From Deltaproteobacteria bacterium (lineage in GTDB: Bacteria > Desulfobacterota > Binatia > UBA9968 > CAXXLF01), in assembly GCA_022571535.1 (NCBI GenBank), contig JACZXR010000061.1:1-9146 (forward strand): 9,146 nt of DNA, given 5' to 3'. The notes beneath the pieces are model-generated. The model was not told where the DNA came from and ran no database searches. It saw only the letters and a list, made by a program, of their open reading frames with translations. Both the position numbers and the translations under genes were made by a program. Positions within the stretch are counted from its first letter, which is position 1, and each line of letters opens with the position of its first letter. Positions 1 through 5,613 of the stretch are shown here, in pieces.

Positions 1-150
1 CACTTCAAGGTTCCCCGCTACGTGGTGTTTTGTGAGGAACTACCAAAGACTCCCAGCCTGCGGGTGCGCAAGGACCTGCTGCGCCAGGACCCTGCGGGTT
101 TTAAAAATTATTGCTTCGACCGGGAGAAGGCAGGGATCAATTTGCGCTAG
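1..150 (+). CDS. C-terminal end of an acyl-CoA ligase (ANL superfamily, carnitine/crotonobetaine-CoA ligase-like), 5' truncated by the window
   Basis: Frame 1 is open from the first base to a TAG at 148-150 and encodes the last 49 residues of an ATP-dependent acyl-CoA synthetase. The segment HFKVPRYVVFCEELPKTPS is the typical C-terminal AMP-binding subdomain (F-K-[VI]-P-R-Y ... LPKTP). These enzymes activate a carboxylic acid to an acyl-adenylate and then to an acyl-CoA in the cytoplasm. Most ANL ligases have a TGK catalytic-lysine motif after LPKTP. Here the sequence reads PSLRVRKDLLR, so the GK is replaced, as in many carnitine/crotonobetaine-type ligases, and the lysine sits two residues later. 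The stop lies 35 bases before the DUF35 start, so the two were probably co-transcribed in an acyl-CoA (fatty acid, steroid or aromatic acid) catabolic operon. The substrate cannot be told from this fragment. Confidence 0.85.
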   Translation, partial: HFKVPRYVVFCEELPKTPSLRVRKDLLRQDPAGFKNYCFDREKAGINLR

Positions 151-185
151 CCGCAGTTATCCCTCCGGGGAGAGGAGGCCTATCT

Positions 186-617
186 TTGGTTGAGCCAGAA
201 GCCCGTCGTGTCTCTCTTGAGCCGGCCGCATTTGAGGTGCAATCGTTGGAAGAAGAGTGCAGTCTCTTAGGCAACCGTTGTCCTCCATGCGATCTCGTGT
301 TCTTCCCTCGATGTCACTTTTGTACCCGTTGCTCAAAGTCAGGACTTGAGGAAATTCGGCTCGGCAGGAAAGGCCGTCTCTTGAGCTTCACCTCAGGGTA
401 CCAGAAGCCCAAGCATGCCGTCGTGGAGCCGCCCTACCTGGTCGAGGAGATAGAACTTCCGGAAAGGGTCGTAGTCTATTTGCTTCTGACGTAGTGCTCC
501 GCCGGCAGGCTCAAGATAGGGTCAGAAATGAAACTGGCTGCAATCTTGAAGGTTAGAGAAGAGGTCCAGGAAGAAAAACCGGTCGCGATTCTCGCCTATG
601 CCCTTAAGCCTTCTTGA
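186..617 (+). pseudogene. DUF35 zinc-ribbon/OB-fold acyl-CoA-binding protein interrupted by an in-frame TAG
   Basis: DUF35 (ChsH2/thiolase-associated) proteins pair an N-terminal rubredoxin-like zinc ribbon with an OB fold and partner thiolases or acyl-CoA hydratases. I place the start at TTG 186 because a strong GAGAGGAGG (170-178) lies 7 bases upstream; the longer frame from 111 overlaps the ligase gene and lacks this site. Numbered from that TTG, the zinc cysteines are C32, C35, C46 and C49 (C-x2-C, x10, C-x2-C). The OB-fold start follows (GRLLSFTSGYQ, then EPPYLVEEIELPE). Translation stops at TAG 492-494 after residue 102, inside the OB fold. The same frame then continues for 40 codons with the expected family C-terminus (CSAGRLKIGSEMKL ... 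ILAYALKPS) to TGA 615-617, giving 143 positions, a normal family length. This is a single nonsense substitution in an otherwise preserved gene. It could be a very recent pseudogene, a consensus error or readthrough; I favour one of the first two. Confidence 0.82.
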
Positions 618-648
618 GACATGAGGAAAAGAGAGCGAAAGAATTGTC

Positions 649-677
649 TTGACTTTCGTCTTTCATTCGCCTATATA
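649..677 (+). promoter_or_regulatory. Sigma70-type promoter for the downstream structured RNA
   Basis: A -35 hexamer TTGACT (649-654) and a -10 hexamer TATATA (672-677) are separated by exactly 17 bases, close to consensus in both boxes and spacing. Predicted transcription start is near 684. No convincing protein gene begins within the next 290 bases, and the IS256 transposase points the other way. The promoter therefore appears to drive an RNA or a leader whose gene is gone. Confidence 0.6.
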
Positions 678-683
678 AGCTGC

Positions 684-825
684 CGATAGTTAGGGCAGGA
701 GGGAACATGGGAGTTGCCCCCTTCCTTCGGGGGAAAGGACCTGCCCGAGCATAGATCGGACTGAGGACGGGAGCCCGATTCTCTATCAGATGGATGAGTC
801 TGTCTGGGAGAATCGGGCTTTCTTG
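684..825 (+). ncRNA. Candidate structured RNA or orphan leader (attenuator/riboswitch-like), family not recognised
   Basis: Between the promoter and a terminator hairpin lies a transcript of about 140 nt with nested pairing. The outer helix is GGGCAGG (693-699) with CCTGCCC (740-746), 7 perfect pairs. Inside it CCCCC (717-721) pairs with GGGGG (729-733). A linker (747-771) follows, then a 12-bp perfect hairpin (772-783 with 808-819). ATAG plus ATCGG (751-759) is complementary to CCGAT (775-779) plus CTAT (783-786), which overlaps the 5' arm of the terminator, so an antiterminator/terminator switch is possible. I compared it by eye with 6S RNA, SRP RNA, T-box, and the TPP, cobalamin, glycine, fluoride, guanidine and cyclic-di-GMP riboswitches, and saw no matching core. 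It may be a small RNA, an attenuator separated from its gene by the IS256 insertion, or chance pairing in GC-rich DNA. The reading frames across it show no recognisable protein. Confidence 0.4.
772..825 (+). terminator. Intrinsic terminator-like hairpin, 12-bp perfect stem
   Basis: AGCCCGATTCTC (772-783) and GAGAATCGGGCT (808-819) are perfect reverse complements around a 24-base loop, followed by TTCTTGTTT (820-828). The stem is long and exact, but the U-tract is interrupted and the loop is large. It would end the transcript started near 684. Confidence 0.5.
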
Positions 826-963
826 TTTGTGGAGAGTTCCCATCTGGTAGAGGTTTTGGGGTCTCCGATCCTCCGGGAGAAAACACCGGATGGTCGAGCC
901 TATCTACCAACCGAGAAACCCAAGGGCTTCTCCACTCTATCAATCAATCCTCAATCACTTTGC
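826..963. other. Gene-free spacer between the RNA candidate and the IS element
   Basis: I see no recognisable gene on either strand. The short open frames here show no family motif and no convincing ribosome binding site. This stretch may be the former 5' region of whatever lay downstream of the RNA candidate before the IS256 element inserted. Confidence 0.5.
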
Positions 964-971
964 GGAATTCG

Positions 972-1012
972 GAGGTTGTCAAGTTTTTAGTTGAAACTTT
1001 TTGAGTGACTCC
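972..1012 (+). repeat. Left terminal inverted repeat of the IS256 element
   Basis: The repeat begins GAGGTTGTCAA and ends GAGTGACTCC. It aligns with the reverse complement of 2344-2383, which begins GAGGTTATATCAA and ends GAGTGGCTCC, sharing TAGTTGAA in the middle. The match is imperfect, with small gaps. The transposase stop lies just inside it, at 1024. Confidence 0.65.
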
Positions 1013-1023
1013 TGTCTTTTCCA

Positions 1024-2295
1024 TCATGCAGCTGGCCTCACCTGTTGTGGATCTCCCGCCTGTTCTGCCTCAATTGCTGCCACTACAGTGGTGATATCCG
1101 TATATCCTTTTATCCTCTTGAATCCCTCCTCGCAGTGAAGCAATACCGCAGCAAGCCAACGCTGGGTCATCTTGCTCCCACGATACCTCTTCACGTTTCT
1201 TTCACAGTCTCTGACAGTAGAAAACATGCTTTCAATGGGGTTGGTCGTCCAAAGGGTCTTCCTCAAAAGCCCCGGAACCTTTAACCGATGCAACGTCAGA
1301 AGCTCTTCAAATGCTTCCCGAAGACTCTCAGCCGCAGATTCATTGATCTTCCTCAGCCACTTCTCGAAATCCTCCAGCATCTGTTTGGCATCTGAATACG
1401 TGTTCTGCTCCAGAGCCGTCTTCAGCCTGCGGTGAGCCTCCTTGCGGTACCGTTTAGCCAGGTGCTTCTGAATATTGCGGCTCTTGTGAATCATACAGCG
1501 CACATGAATGAGCTTCTTGCTAAAACGCTCTCTAAGCGCCTTGACGATCCCTTTGCCACCATCGCTCACCCACAAAATCCTCTTCGATAGCACCAACCCC
1601 CGCCGTTCCAAATCCGCCAACAACTCCTCACAAATCACATGGTTCTCTGTGGCCCCCTGCCAAAAACCAAGCGCCCGCTTCTTTCCCCCTACCTCAATCC
1701 CCAATGCCACCATGAACGCCTCGCCACCTCGATGAATGGTATCAACGAATATCGCAAACGGCTTGAAATCCGATAGGTCCCGCTCCCTAAATGCCATCAG
1801 CTTCCTGGCCGTTGCCTCAACAATATGGCGGGAAATCGAGCTGGCAGATATCCCAATCGCCTGGGCCGCATCCACTACCGTCTGGTGGTACCTCCGGGCC
1901 GATAACCCCCGAAGCACTTTGCCCAAAAGCTCCTCGGAGAACACCCCTGGCTTTTTCAGCTCCTCGTAGCTCCTCAACCCCATCTCCCCCCTCGGCCCCC
2001 GAAGCCTGGGATGCTCCACCACTATCTTCCGATCCCCTATGAATACCGACCCTTGCTGGGATGCCCATTTCTGAATCTCCGGCTTGAACGGAAAATAGTC
2101 CGGCCCTGCTACTTCCTCCCGATCTATGTACATGATTGCTTCGGCTACCATCTGACCCAACTCCAACATCAAGGAGTCAAACGCTCGTTTCCCCTGCGAA
2201 AGAACCTGGTACATCCGCTCCACAACCCAGTCTGTGCCTCGAAGCTTCTTGAACATCTGACTTGCATTTTTCCTCAGAATTGTGTCTCTTCTCAT
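1024..2295 (-). CDS. IS256-family (mutator-type) DDE transposase
   Basis: This is a complete 423-residue transposase that catalyses cut/copy-and-paste movement of the surrounding element. A longer frame begins at 2355, but I start at ATG 2293-2295 because AAAGGAG lies 6 bases before it and the extra 20 residues would be encoded inside the right inverted repeat. From this start the catalytic triad is D185 (FVDTIHRGG), D245 (WVSDGGKG) and E355 (TNPIESMFS), all in conserved IS256 contexts. C267-x2-H270 (CMIHKSRN) is also family-typical. The N-terminal 130-170 region holds the helix-turn-helix part (LSARRYHQTVVDAAQAIGIS). No frameshift or internal stop is present, so the gene appears functional. 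It is one of only two clearly intact genes in the window. Confidence 0.95.
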   Translation of the reverse strand: MRRDTILRKNASQMFKKLRGTDWVVERMYQVLSQGKRAFDSLMLELGQMVAEAIMYIDREEVAGPDYFPFKPEIQKWASQQGSVFIGDRKIVVEHPRLRGPRGEMGLRSYEELKKPGVFSEELLGKVLRGLSARRYHQTVVDAAQAIGISASSISRHIVEATARKLMAFRERDLSDFKPFAIFVDTIHRGGEAFMVALGIEVGGKKRALGFWQGATENHVICEELLADLERRGLVLSKRILWVSDGGKGIVKALRERFSKKLIHVRCMIHKSRNIQKHLAKRYRKEAHRRLKTALEQNTYSDAKQMLEDFEKWLRKINESAAESLREAFEELLTLHRLKVPGLLRKTLWTTNPIESMFSTVRDCERNVKRYRGSKMTQRWLAAVLLHCEEGFKRIKGYTDITTVVAAIEAEQAGDPQQVRPAA

Positions 2296-2343
2296 CTGTG
2301 GCTCCTTTCTTTTGGTTTTGCCGTTCCCTGGATTATTCCAGGG

Positions 2344-2383
2344 GGAGCCACTCATTCAATTCAACTAACTTTGATATAACCTC
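2344..2383 (-). repeat. Right terminal inverted repeat of the IS256 element
   Basis: It lies upstream of the transposase start on the minus strand and mirrors 972-1012. Its inner edge is GGAGCC (2344-2349) and its outer edge AACCTC (2378-2383). The minus-strand promoter of the transposase is probably within or just outside it, but I could not assign clear boxes. Confidence 0.65.
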
Positions 2384-2576
2384 TTTTTCCCACGCCTCCC
2401 TTCATATTGGCAAAGCAAACTACTTTTGGCACGATACCTCCAGCGGTGGAGTTTTCTGCAGCCACTAGATCAGTCGGCGTCTAGCCTACCTACTGTGTTA
2501 ATCTATGTTATTCTCAGTCTACATGCAATTCTTGGGCTGGCTAACGGCTCCAAGAGGACGATCCCGCTCCCTATAG
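2384..2576. other. Intergenic stretch right of the IS element, nothing recognised
   Basis: About 190 bases without a recognisable gene, RNA or terminator on either strand. A small imperfect hairpin (CTCCA ... TGGAG, near 2440-2455) is the only local structure noticed. An open frame crosses the region but its translation shows no family features. Confidence 0.4.
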
Positions 2577-2765
2577 TCCATATGTCATCGTGCGGAGATC
2601 GTCGCTTATAAGGCAAATTTGGAGGCTAAATTTGAAGACATTCTCTTGAAAATTTTAGCGGGATGTTCAAGCATGAATTTTGATGTTGGAAAAATGACCA
2701 GCGCAGAAGCTTTGTCAGTACTTTGCCAGAAATATCGACAGCAAAGGGAAAAAAATGGAGCGTAG
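2577..2765 (+). other. Possible short or remnant reading frame, unknown protein
   Basis: After TAG 2574-2576 the frame stays open to TAG 2763-2765. It encodes a lysine- and glutamate-rich, helix-friendly C-terminus (KFEDILLKILAGC ... KMTSAEALSVLCQKYRQQ). A GGAGG lies near 2620-2624, but no ATG follows at proper spacing; the first in-frame ATG comes later, in the SSMNFD segment. I do not recognise the family. The DNA here is AT-richer than its neighbours. It could be the tail of a mobile-element protein next to the tRNA-Phe scar, or a chance frame. Confidence 0.2.
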
Positions 2766-2834
2766 ACATGCATGGAGCGGCTAAAAACCCTTGAGTTTTG
2801 CCACTTGGTGACCAATGGTCCCTCCTATATGAAG

Positions 2835-2879
2835 GGACTGAAAATCCTCGTGTCGGCAGTTCGATTCTGTCCCTGGCCA
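2835..2879 (+). pseudogene. 3' fragment of a tRNA-Phe(GAA) gene
   Basis: Bases 2835-2879 match the 3' half of a bacterial tRNA-Phe: anticodon loop CTGAAAA (2838-2844, anticodon GAA at 2840-2842), stem TCCTC (2845-2849), variable loop GTGTC, T-stem GGCAG (2855-2859) with CTGTC (2867-2871), T-loop TTCGATT, acceptor strand CCTGGCC (2872-2878) and discriminator A2879. CCA is not encoded. No 5' half is present: neither a GGCCAGG acceptor strand nor a D-arm occurs in the preceding 100 bases or elsewhere in the window, and similarity stops in the anticodon stem, where AGGGA replaces the expected GAGGA. The reverse strand gives the peptide RDRIELPTRGFSV, a well-known misannotated translation of this tRNA. 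Integrase-driven elements leave such 3' tRNA fragments as attachment-site copies. If so, the element lay to the left. No integrase is visible here. Confidence 0.75.
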
Positions 2880-2916
2880 TTTCCAATCCTTTATATTTTA
2901 ATGATTCAATGTAAAC

Positions 2917-3009
2917 CCCGCCTCTTGAGGCGGGCACAAAGCCGATGGGGGTTCCCCCGTGGAGTTGCGGTCCATTACTCCACAGGGGGGAGAAGCGGTA
3001 GCTCTCCCC
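2917..3009. repeat. Run of four adjacent inverted repeats
   Basis: Four short palindromes lie side by side: CCCGCC (2917-2922) with GGCGGG (2929-2934); GGGGG (2947-2951) with CCCCC (2954-2958); GTGGAGT (2959-2965) with ACTCCAC (2977-2983); and GGGGAG (2987-2992) with CTCCCC (3004-3009), the last holding an inner AGC/GCT. With the larger palindrome at 3015-3045 they almost fill the space between the tRNA scar and the transposase remnant. I see no gene here. The closest concept is a REP/BIME-like cluster, but family membership is unproven. Confidence 0.55.
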
Positions 3010-3014
3010 TTAGG

Positions 3015-3045
3015 TCGAACACGGGGATTCAAACCCCGTGTTCGA
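3015..3045. repeat. Perfect 12-bp palindrome with a 7-base loop (REP-like)
   Basis: TCGAACACGGGG (3015-3026) and CCCCGTGTTCGA (3034-3045) are exact reverse complements around ATTCAAA. There is no T-tract, so it is not a classical terminator on either strand. It ends 44 bases before the remnant of a REP-associated tyrosine transposase. Such enzymes recognise and mobilise hairpin-forming repeats, so a REP identity is a reasonable inference. Confidence 0.65.
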
Positions 3046-3089
3046 TATAACTTGATCTCCAAAACTCTCGCCAGATATGATGCCGCCGG

Positions 3090-3524
3090 GTGGATGCTCC
3101 GGTCTCTCTTCGAGGCAGGATTCTAGGGGGCAGAGAATTTGTGGAGGAGGTCAAGGGAAGGGTTGGAGAGAAGGAAAAGGTGCTGCTTAAGATCAAGCCG
3201 GAGGTGTTTCTTAAGAGGGTCTGTGGAATCCTGGGGAAGAAGGTGAGGGAAGTAGTTGGGAGTGGAAAGGACAGAGATCGAGTACGGGCGCGGGAGCTGT
3301 TGTCCTATTGAGGTAGGAGGTGTACTGAACTTGAGGTCAAGTCGATAGCGGAAGTGCTGAAGGTGGACCCGACGTGTGTGAGTCGGAGTGTTGCTAGGGT
3401 GGAAGCTCGCGTAGAGGACGATAAGAAGTTAAAGAAAAGCCTCGCTGAAATAGCCAAAGATCTTGAGAATGTCACATATCAGGCCGGCCCAATTTATGGA
3501 GTTGACAAGCCGCCGGAGCCTTGA
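3090..3524 (+). pseudogene. C-terminal remnant of a REP-associated Y1 (IS200-like) transposase, with an in-frame TGA
   Basis: The frame encodes a region typical of the C-terminal half of REP-associated tyrosine transposases: GRILGGREFVEEVKG, then RDRVRARELLSY, then a DnaA-like helix-turn-helix segment (LEVKSIAEVLKVDPTCVSRS) and a charged tail. The N-terminal HUH nuclease domain, with its His-hydrophobic-His motif and catalytic Tyr, is absent. A TGA at 3078-3080 closes the frame upstream, and palindromes occupy the DNA where it should lie. A second TGA at 3309-3311 follows LLSY where relatives usually have Trp (TGG); the frame then continues with family-like sequence to TGA 3522-3524. TGA also ends other genes here, so recoding is unlikely. 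This is a dead gene whose 5' half was deleted. It stops 72 bases before the peptide-binding protein gene. Confidence 0.68.
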
Positions 3525-3596
3525 TAGAAGCCCTTTCGAATAAAGAGTAGTCCATAAAAGCGTAGGCCGGAACTATTTTACAAGGAGGGAGGAACA

Positions 3597-5134
3597 ATGA
3601 AGATGCAATACCAGTCAATAGCGAGATACATGGTGGCGCTAATCGTAGCCACCGTGCTCATGAGCGCGGCCTTCACCGTACCGAGGGTGGAGGCACAGAC
3701 CCGGGTGACCATCGGTGTCACCGAGACCATGGAGACCTTCAACCCTTACGGCGACAGCGTCGCCTTACTCTACAGCATCTGGAGTGAGGTCACTGGGCCT
3801 TTCTGCCATTACGATTTTGACAAGGGTGACTATCTGGGACGGTTAGCGAAACGCTGGGAGGTCAAGGACCCTAAGACCTGGTTGTTCTACCTGGACAAGA
3901 GGTATAAGTTCAACGACGGCTCGCCCGTGACCGCCGCCGATGTGGTTCACTCGATAAACCGCATTCTCACCGATCCCCAGAGCAAGCAGAAGGCTTCTGT
4001 TGCTCGTCCGATCTCCGAAGCGCAGGCAGTGGACAAGTATACCGTCAAGATCATTACCAAGAAGCCCACGGCGCCGTTGGTGGCCTTTCTTTGTGACCGC
4101 CTTATTGTCACCAGCAAGGCTATTTACGACAAGTATGGCCCCAAGGTCGCGGACAGGAAGTATATGTACGGCGGCGGCCCTTACAGGCTCAAGGAGCTGA
4201 TCCCGGGCCAGCGTTTGGTCCTGGCCAAGAATCCGGACCACCCGGAGGCGAAGAAGCATCCCAAGGCGCCCGACGAGATTGTCTATCGGGTGATGCGGGA
4301 GGTGGAGCAGAGGGTTACCGCCCTTCTAACGACGAGATCCAGATTGCCCAGTTTATACCGCCCCACCTCTTCAAGCGTGTGGACAGCTCTCCTAATCACA
4401 GGATAGCTTCTGTGGCCTCGGTTGAGATCATGTTTCTGGCGATGCAGCCCAAGCCGCCCTTCGACAAGAAGGAGGTCCGCCAGGCTGTGGCCTATGCCAT
4501 TGACCGGGACAAGCTCATCAAGACGCTCCTTGAGGGCCGGGCCACCCGCCTCGACGGCCCTCTCGGTCCGGGCCAGTACGGCTACGACCCCAATCTCAAG
4601 CCCAGGTACACCTACAATCCTAAAAAGGCCAAGGAGCTTCTGGCCAAGGCGGGCTATCCAAACGGCGTGGATGTGAAGCTCTATACTCCGGTGGGGCGCT
4701 ACACTTTGGACAAGCAGGTCACCGAGGCCGTGACCGCCATGCTGACCGAGGTGGGCATTCGCACCAAGCTGCAAACTCCGGAGTGGCCCACGCTATGGGC
4801 CAACGTCCAGAAGGGCAAGGTCCCCTTCTTTTACATGGGACGAGGCTCTGTGCTCGATCCCAGTGCGGCCCTGCACCAGTACTTCAGGAAAGGGGGCTCG
4901 CTCCGGATCGGCTATTCGAACCCGAAGCTGGACAGGCTTCTCGACAAGGAGCAGCAGTCTTTCGACCCTGTGGAGCGCAAGAAGTATCTCTCCCAGGCCA
5001 TGAGCATGATCACCGAGGAGGCGCCGGCCCACTTCATGTGGCGGCACAAGCTGCTCTGGGGTATTTCCAATAAGGTAAACTATAAGCCGGTGCCGGATGC
5101 CCGTATCTGGGGCATGGATATAGAGGTGCGTTAG
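3597..5134 (+). pseudogene. ABC transporter substrate-binding protein, oligopeptide/dipeptide type (SBP_bac_5), one-base frameshift
   Basis: This encodes a periplasmic binding protein that would deliver peptides or related solutes to an ABC importer. The start at ATG 3597 follows AAGGAGGGAGG (3582-3592). Residues 1-33 form a signal peptide (basic start, hydrophobic VALIVATVLMSAAF, likely cleavage after VEA). The mature part carries family features: ETMETFNPYGDS, then KFNDGSPVTAADVVHSINRI, then YGGGPYRLKELIPGQ. The frame runs off after VTALL near 4326 and ends at 4406. The remainder continues one base out of register from about 4328 (NDEIQIAQFIPPHLFKRVD ... QAVAYAIDRDKLI) to TAG 5132-5134. One base missing near 4320-4328 explains both parts; joined they give about 511 residues, normal for the family. 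No permease or ATPase gene is adjacent, so it is an orphan. Homopolymer slippage is not obvious at the site, so this may be a true mutation or a consensus error. Confidence 0.88.
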
Positions 5135-5167
5135 TAAGGAAGCTCTCTTAGCTGCCGCTGGTTAGAC

Positions 5168-5210
5168 AGGGGGGGTGGTGTTTATATCCGCTGCCCCCCC
5201 TCGTGTCTTT
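5168..5210 (+). terminator. GC-rich terminator-like hairpin after the peptide-binding protein gene
   Basis: AGGGGGGG (5168-5175) pairs with CCCCCCCT (5194-5201), 8 perfect pairs, and wobble pairs can extend the helix inward. The loop is about 10-18 bases and is followed by the T-rich CGTGTCTTT. It lies 34 bases after the TAG of the binding-protein gene, in the right orientation to end that transcript. Confidence 0.6.
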
Positions 5211-5273
5211 GCGCGCTGGGCTAGGAATCGGATGGCACGCTGGTCCGGGAGAATGGAATAACGGGGATGCCAG

Positions 5274-5399
5274 ATGGCTTTGAAACTCTTTGAACTTCTC
5301 GGCGCTGATGACCGGCACTTCAGCCCTTATTGCTGGCGCGTGCGCATGCTAGATCCCTACGACGGGCTTGCGCGCAGTGTCACCGCCTATCCCGAGTAG
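5274..5399 (+). pseudogene. Internally deleted glutathione S-transferase (41 codons)
   Basis: The frame from ATG 5274 to TAG 5397-5399 encodes only 41 residues. The first 22 (MALKLFELLGADDRHFSPYCWR) are the start of a glutathione S-transferase N-terminal thioredoxin-fold domain, including the SPYCWR segment near the glutathione site. The last 17 or so (RMLDPYDGLARSVTAYPE) look like the extreme C-terminus of the same family, normally about 230 residues long. About 190 residues are missing with the frame preserved. In relatives both breakpoints can carry a Trp-Arg-x-Arg-Met peptide (YCWRxRM near the start, WRxRMLD near the end), so recombination between short similar sequences could have removed the middle. 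No catalytic function is expected. The weak ribosome site (GGGG near 5262-5266) is unremarkable. Confidence 0.62.
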
Positions 5400-5409
5400 A
5401 GTCGAGACC

Positions 5410-5430
5410 GGGATGCCATGAGTGCATCCC
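5410..5430 (+). terminator. Short hairpin after the GST remnant
   Basis: GGGATGC (5410-5416) pairs with GCATCCC (5424-5430) around the loop CATGAGT and is followed by CCCTCCTTT. The T-tract is weak, so termination is uncertain. It starts 11 bases after the remnant's stop and may be the original terminator of the transferase gene. Confidence 0.4.
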
Positions 5431-5544
5431 CCCTCCTTTAGAGATGCATCTCAGCACTATTTTGGCCCGATGGAGGCTTTCCTTCAGGCATATTAAGACA
5501 TCTTGATCCACCTTTTTTTGCTACATCTCAAATCCCTCAAGCGT

Positions 5545-5559
5545 TAAAGTAGAACTTTA
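5545..5559. promoter_or_regulatory. Palindrome upstream of the adenylate cyclase gene, possible operator
   Basis: TAAAGT (5545-5550) and ACTTTA (5554-5559) form a perfect inverted repeat around AGA, 54 bases before the cyclase ATG. The spacing and symmetry suit a dimeric regulator site. I found no convincing -35/-10 pair: TTGATC at 5503-5508 lacks a good -10 box 17 bases on. The rest of the region 5431-5613 shows nothing I can name. Confidence 0.25.
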
Positions 5560-5613
5560 CTGTTTTGGCCTAGCTGGAGTAGAGTACGGGGGTTCCAGAG
5601 GGTAGAGCCTGTC

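Larger units (their letters stand above)
972..2383 (-). mobile_element. IS256-family insertion sequence (about 1.4 kb)
   Basis: One intact transposase gene fills the element, and imperfect inverted repeats of about 40 bp flank it (972-1012 and 2344-2383). The repeats may extend outward by about 8 bases (GGAATTCG at 964-971, against the reverse complement of TTTTTCC at 2384-2390), so the ends are uncertain by that amount. The size is normal for IS256. I could not find the 8-9 bp target duplication expected of the family; flanks on the two sides differ under either choice of ends. This suggests an old insertion, a later deletion on one side, or misplaced ends. Confidence 0.8.

Noticed and set aside
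671..990. Short open frames on both strands over the RNA candidate
   Set aside because: They overlap the promoter and hairpins, show no family motif, and have no convincing ribosome binding site.
2626..2937. Minus-strand open frame of 103 codons containing RDRIELPTRGFSV
   Set aside because: This peptide is the reverse-strand translation of a tRNA-Phe 3' half, a known false protein.
2917..3045. CRISPR array or integron attC sites
   Set aside because: The palindromes differ in sequence and size with no regular repeat-spacer pattern, and the attC core motifs are not visible.
2985..3045. A second tRNA gene, suggested by the GGGG-ATTCAAA-CCCC hairpin
   Set aside because: No acceptor, D-arm or anticodon arm can be drawn around it; the long 12-bp stem does not fit a T-arm.
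492..3311. Stop-codon reassignment (TAG or TGA read as an amino acid)
   Set aside because: TAG and TGA both end several well-defined genes in this window, so the two internal stops are better explained as mutations.
4310..4340. Programmed ribosomal frameshifting in the binding-protein gene
   Set aside because: There is no slippery heptamer or downstream pseudoknot that I can see, and the family is not known to use it.
3843..5047. Long minus-strand open frames under the peptide-binding protein gene
   Set aside because: They are shadows of the plus-strand coding sequence, low in complexity and without family features.
5503..5531. Promoter for the cyclase gene based on TTGATC
   Set aside because: At 17-base spacing the -10 position reads TCTCAA, which is not a credible -10 box.
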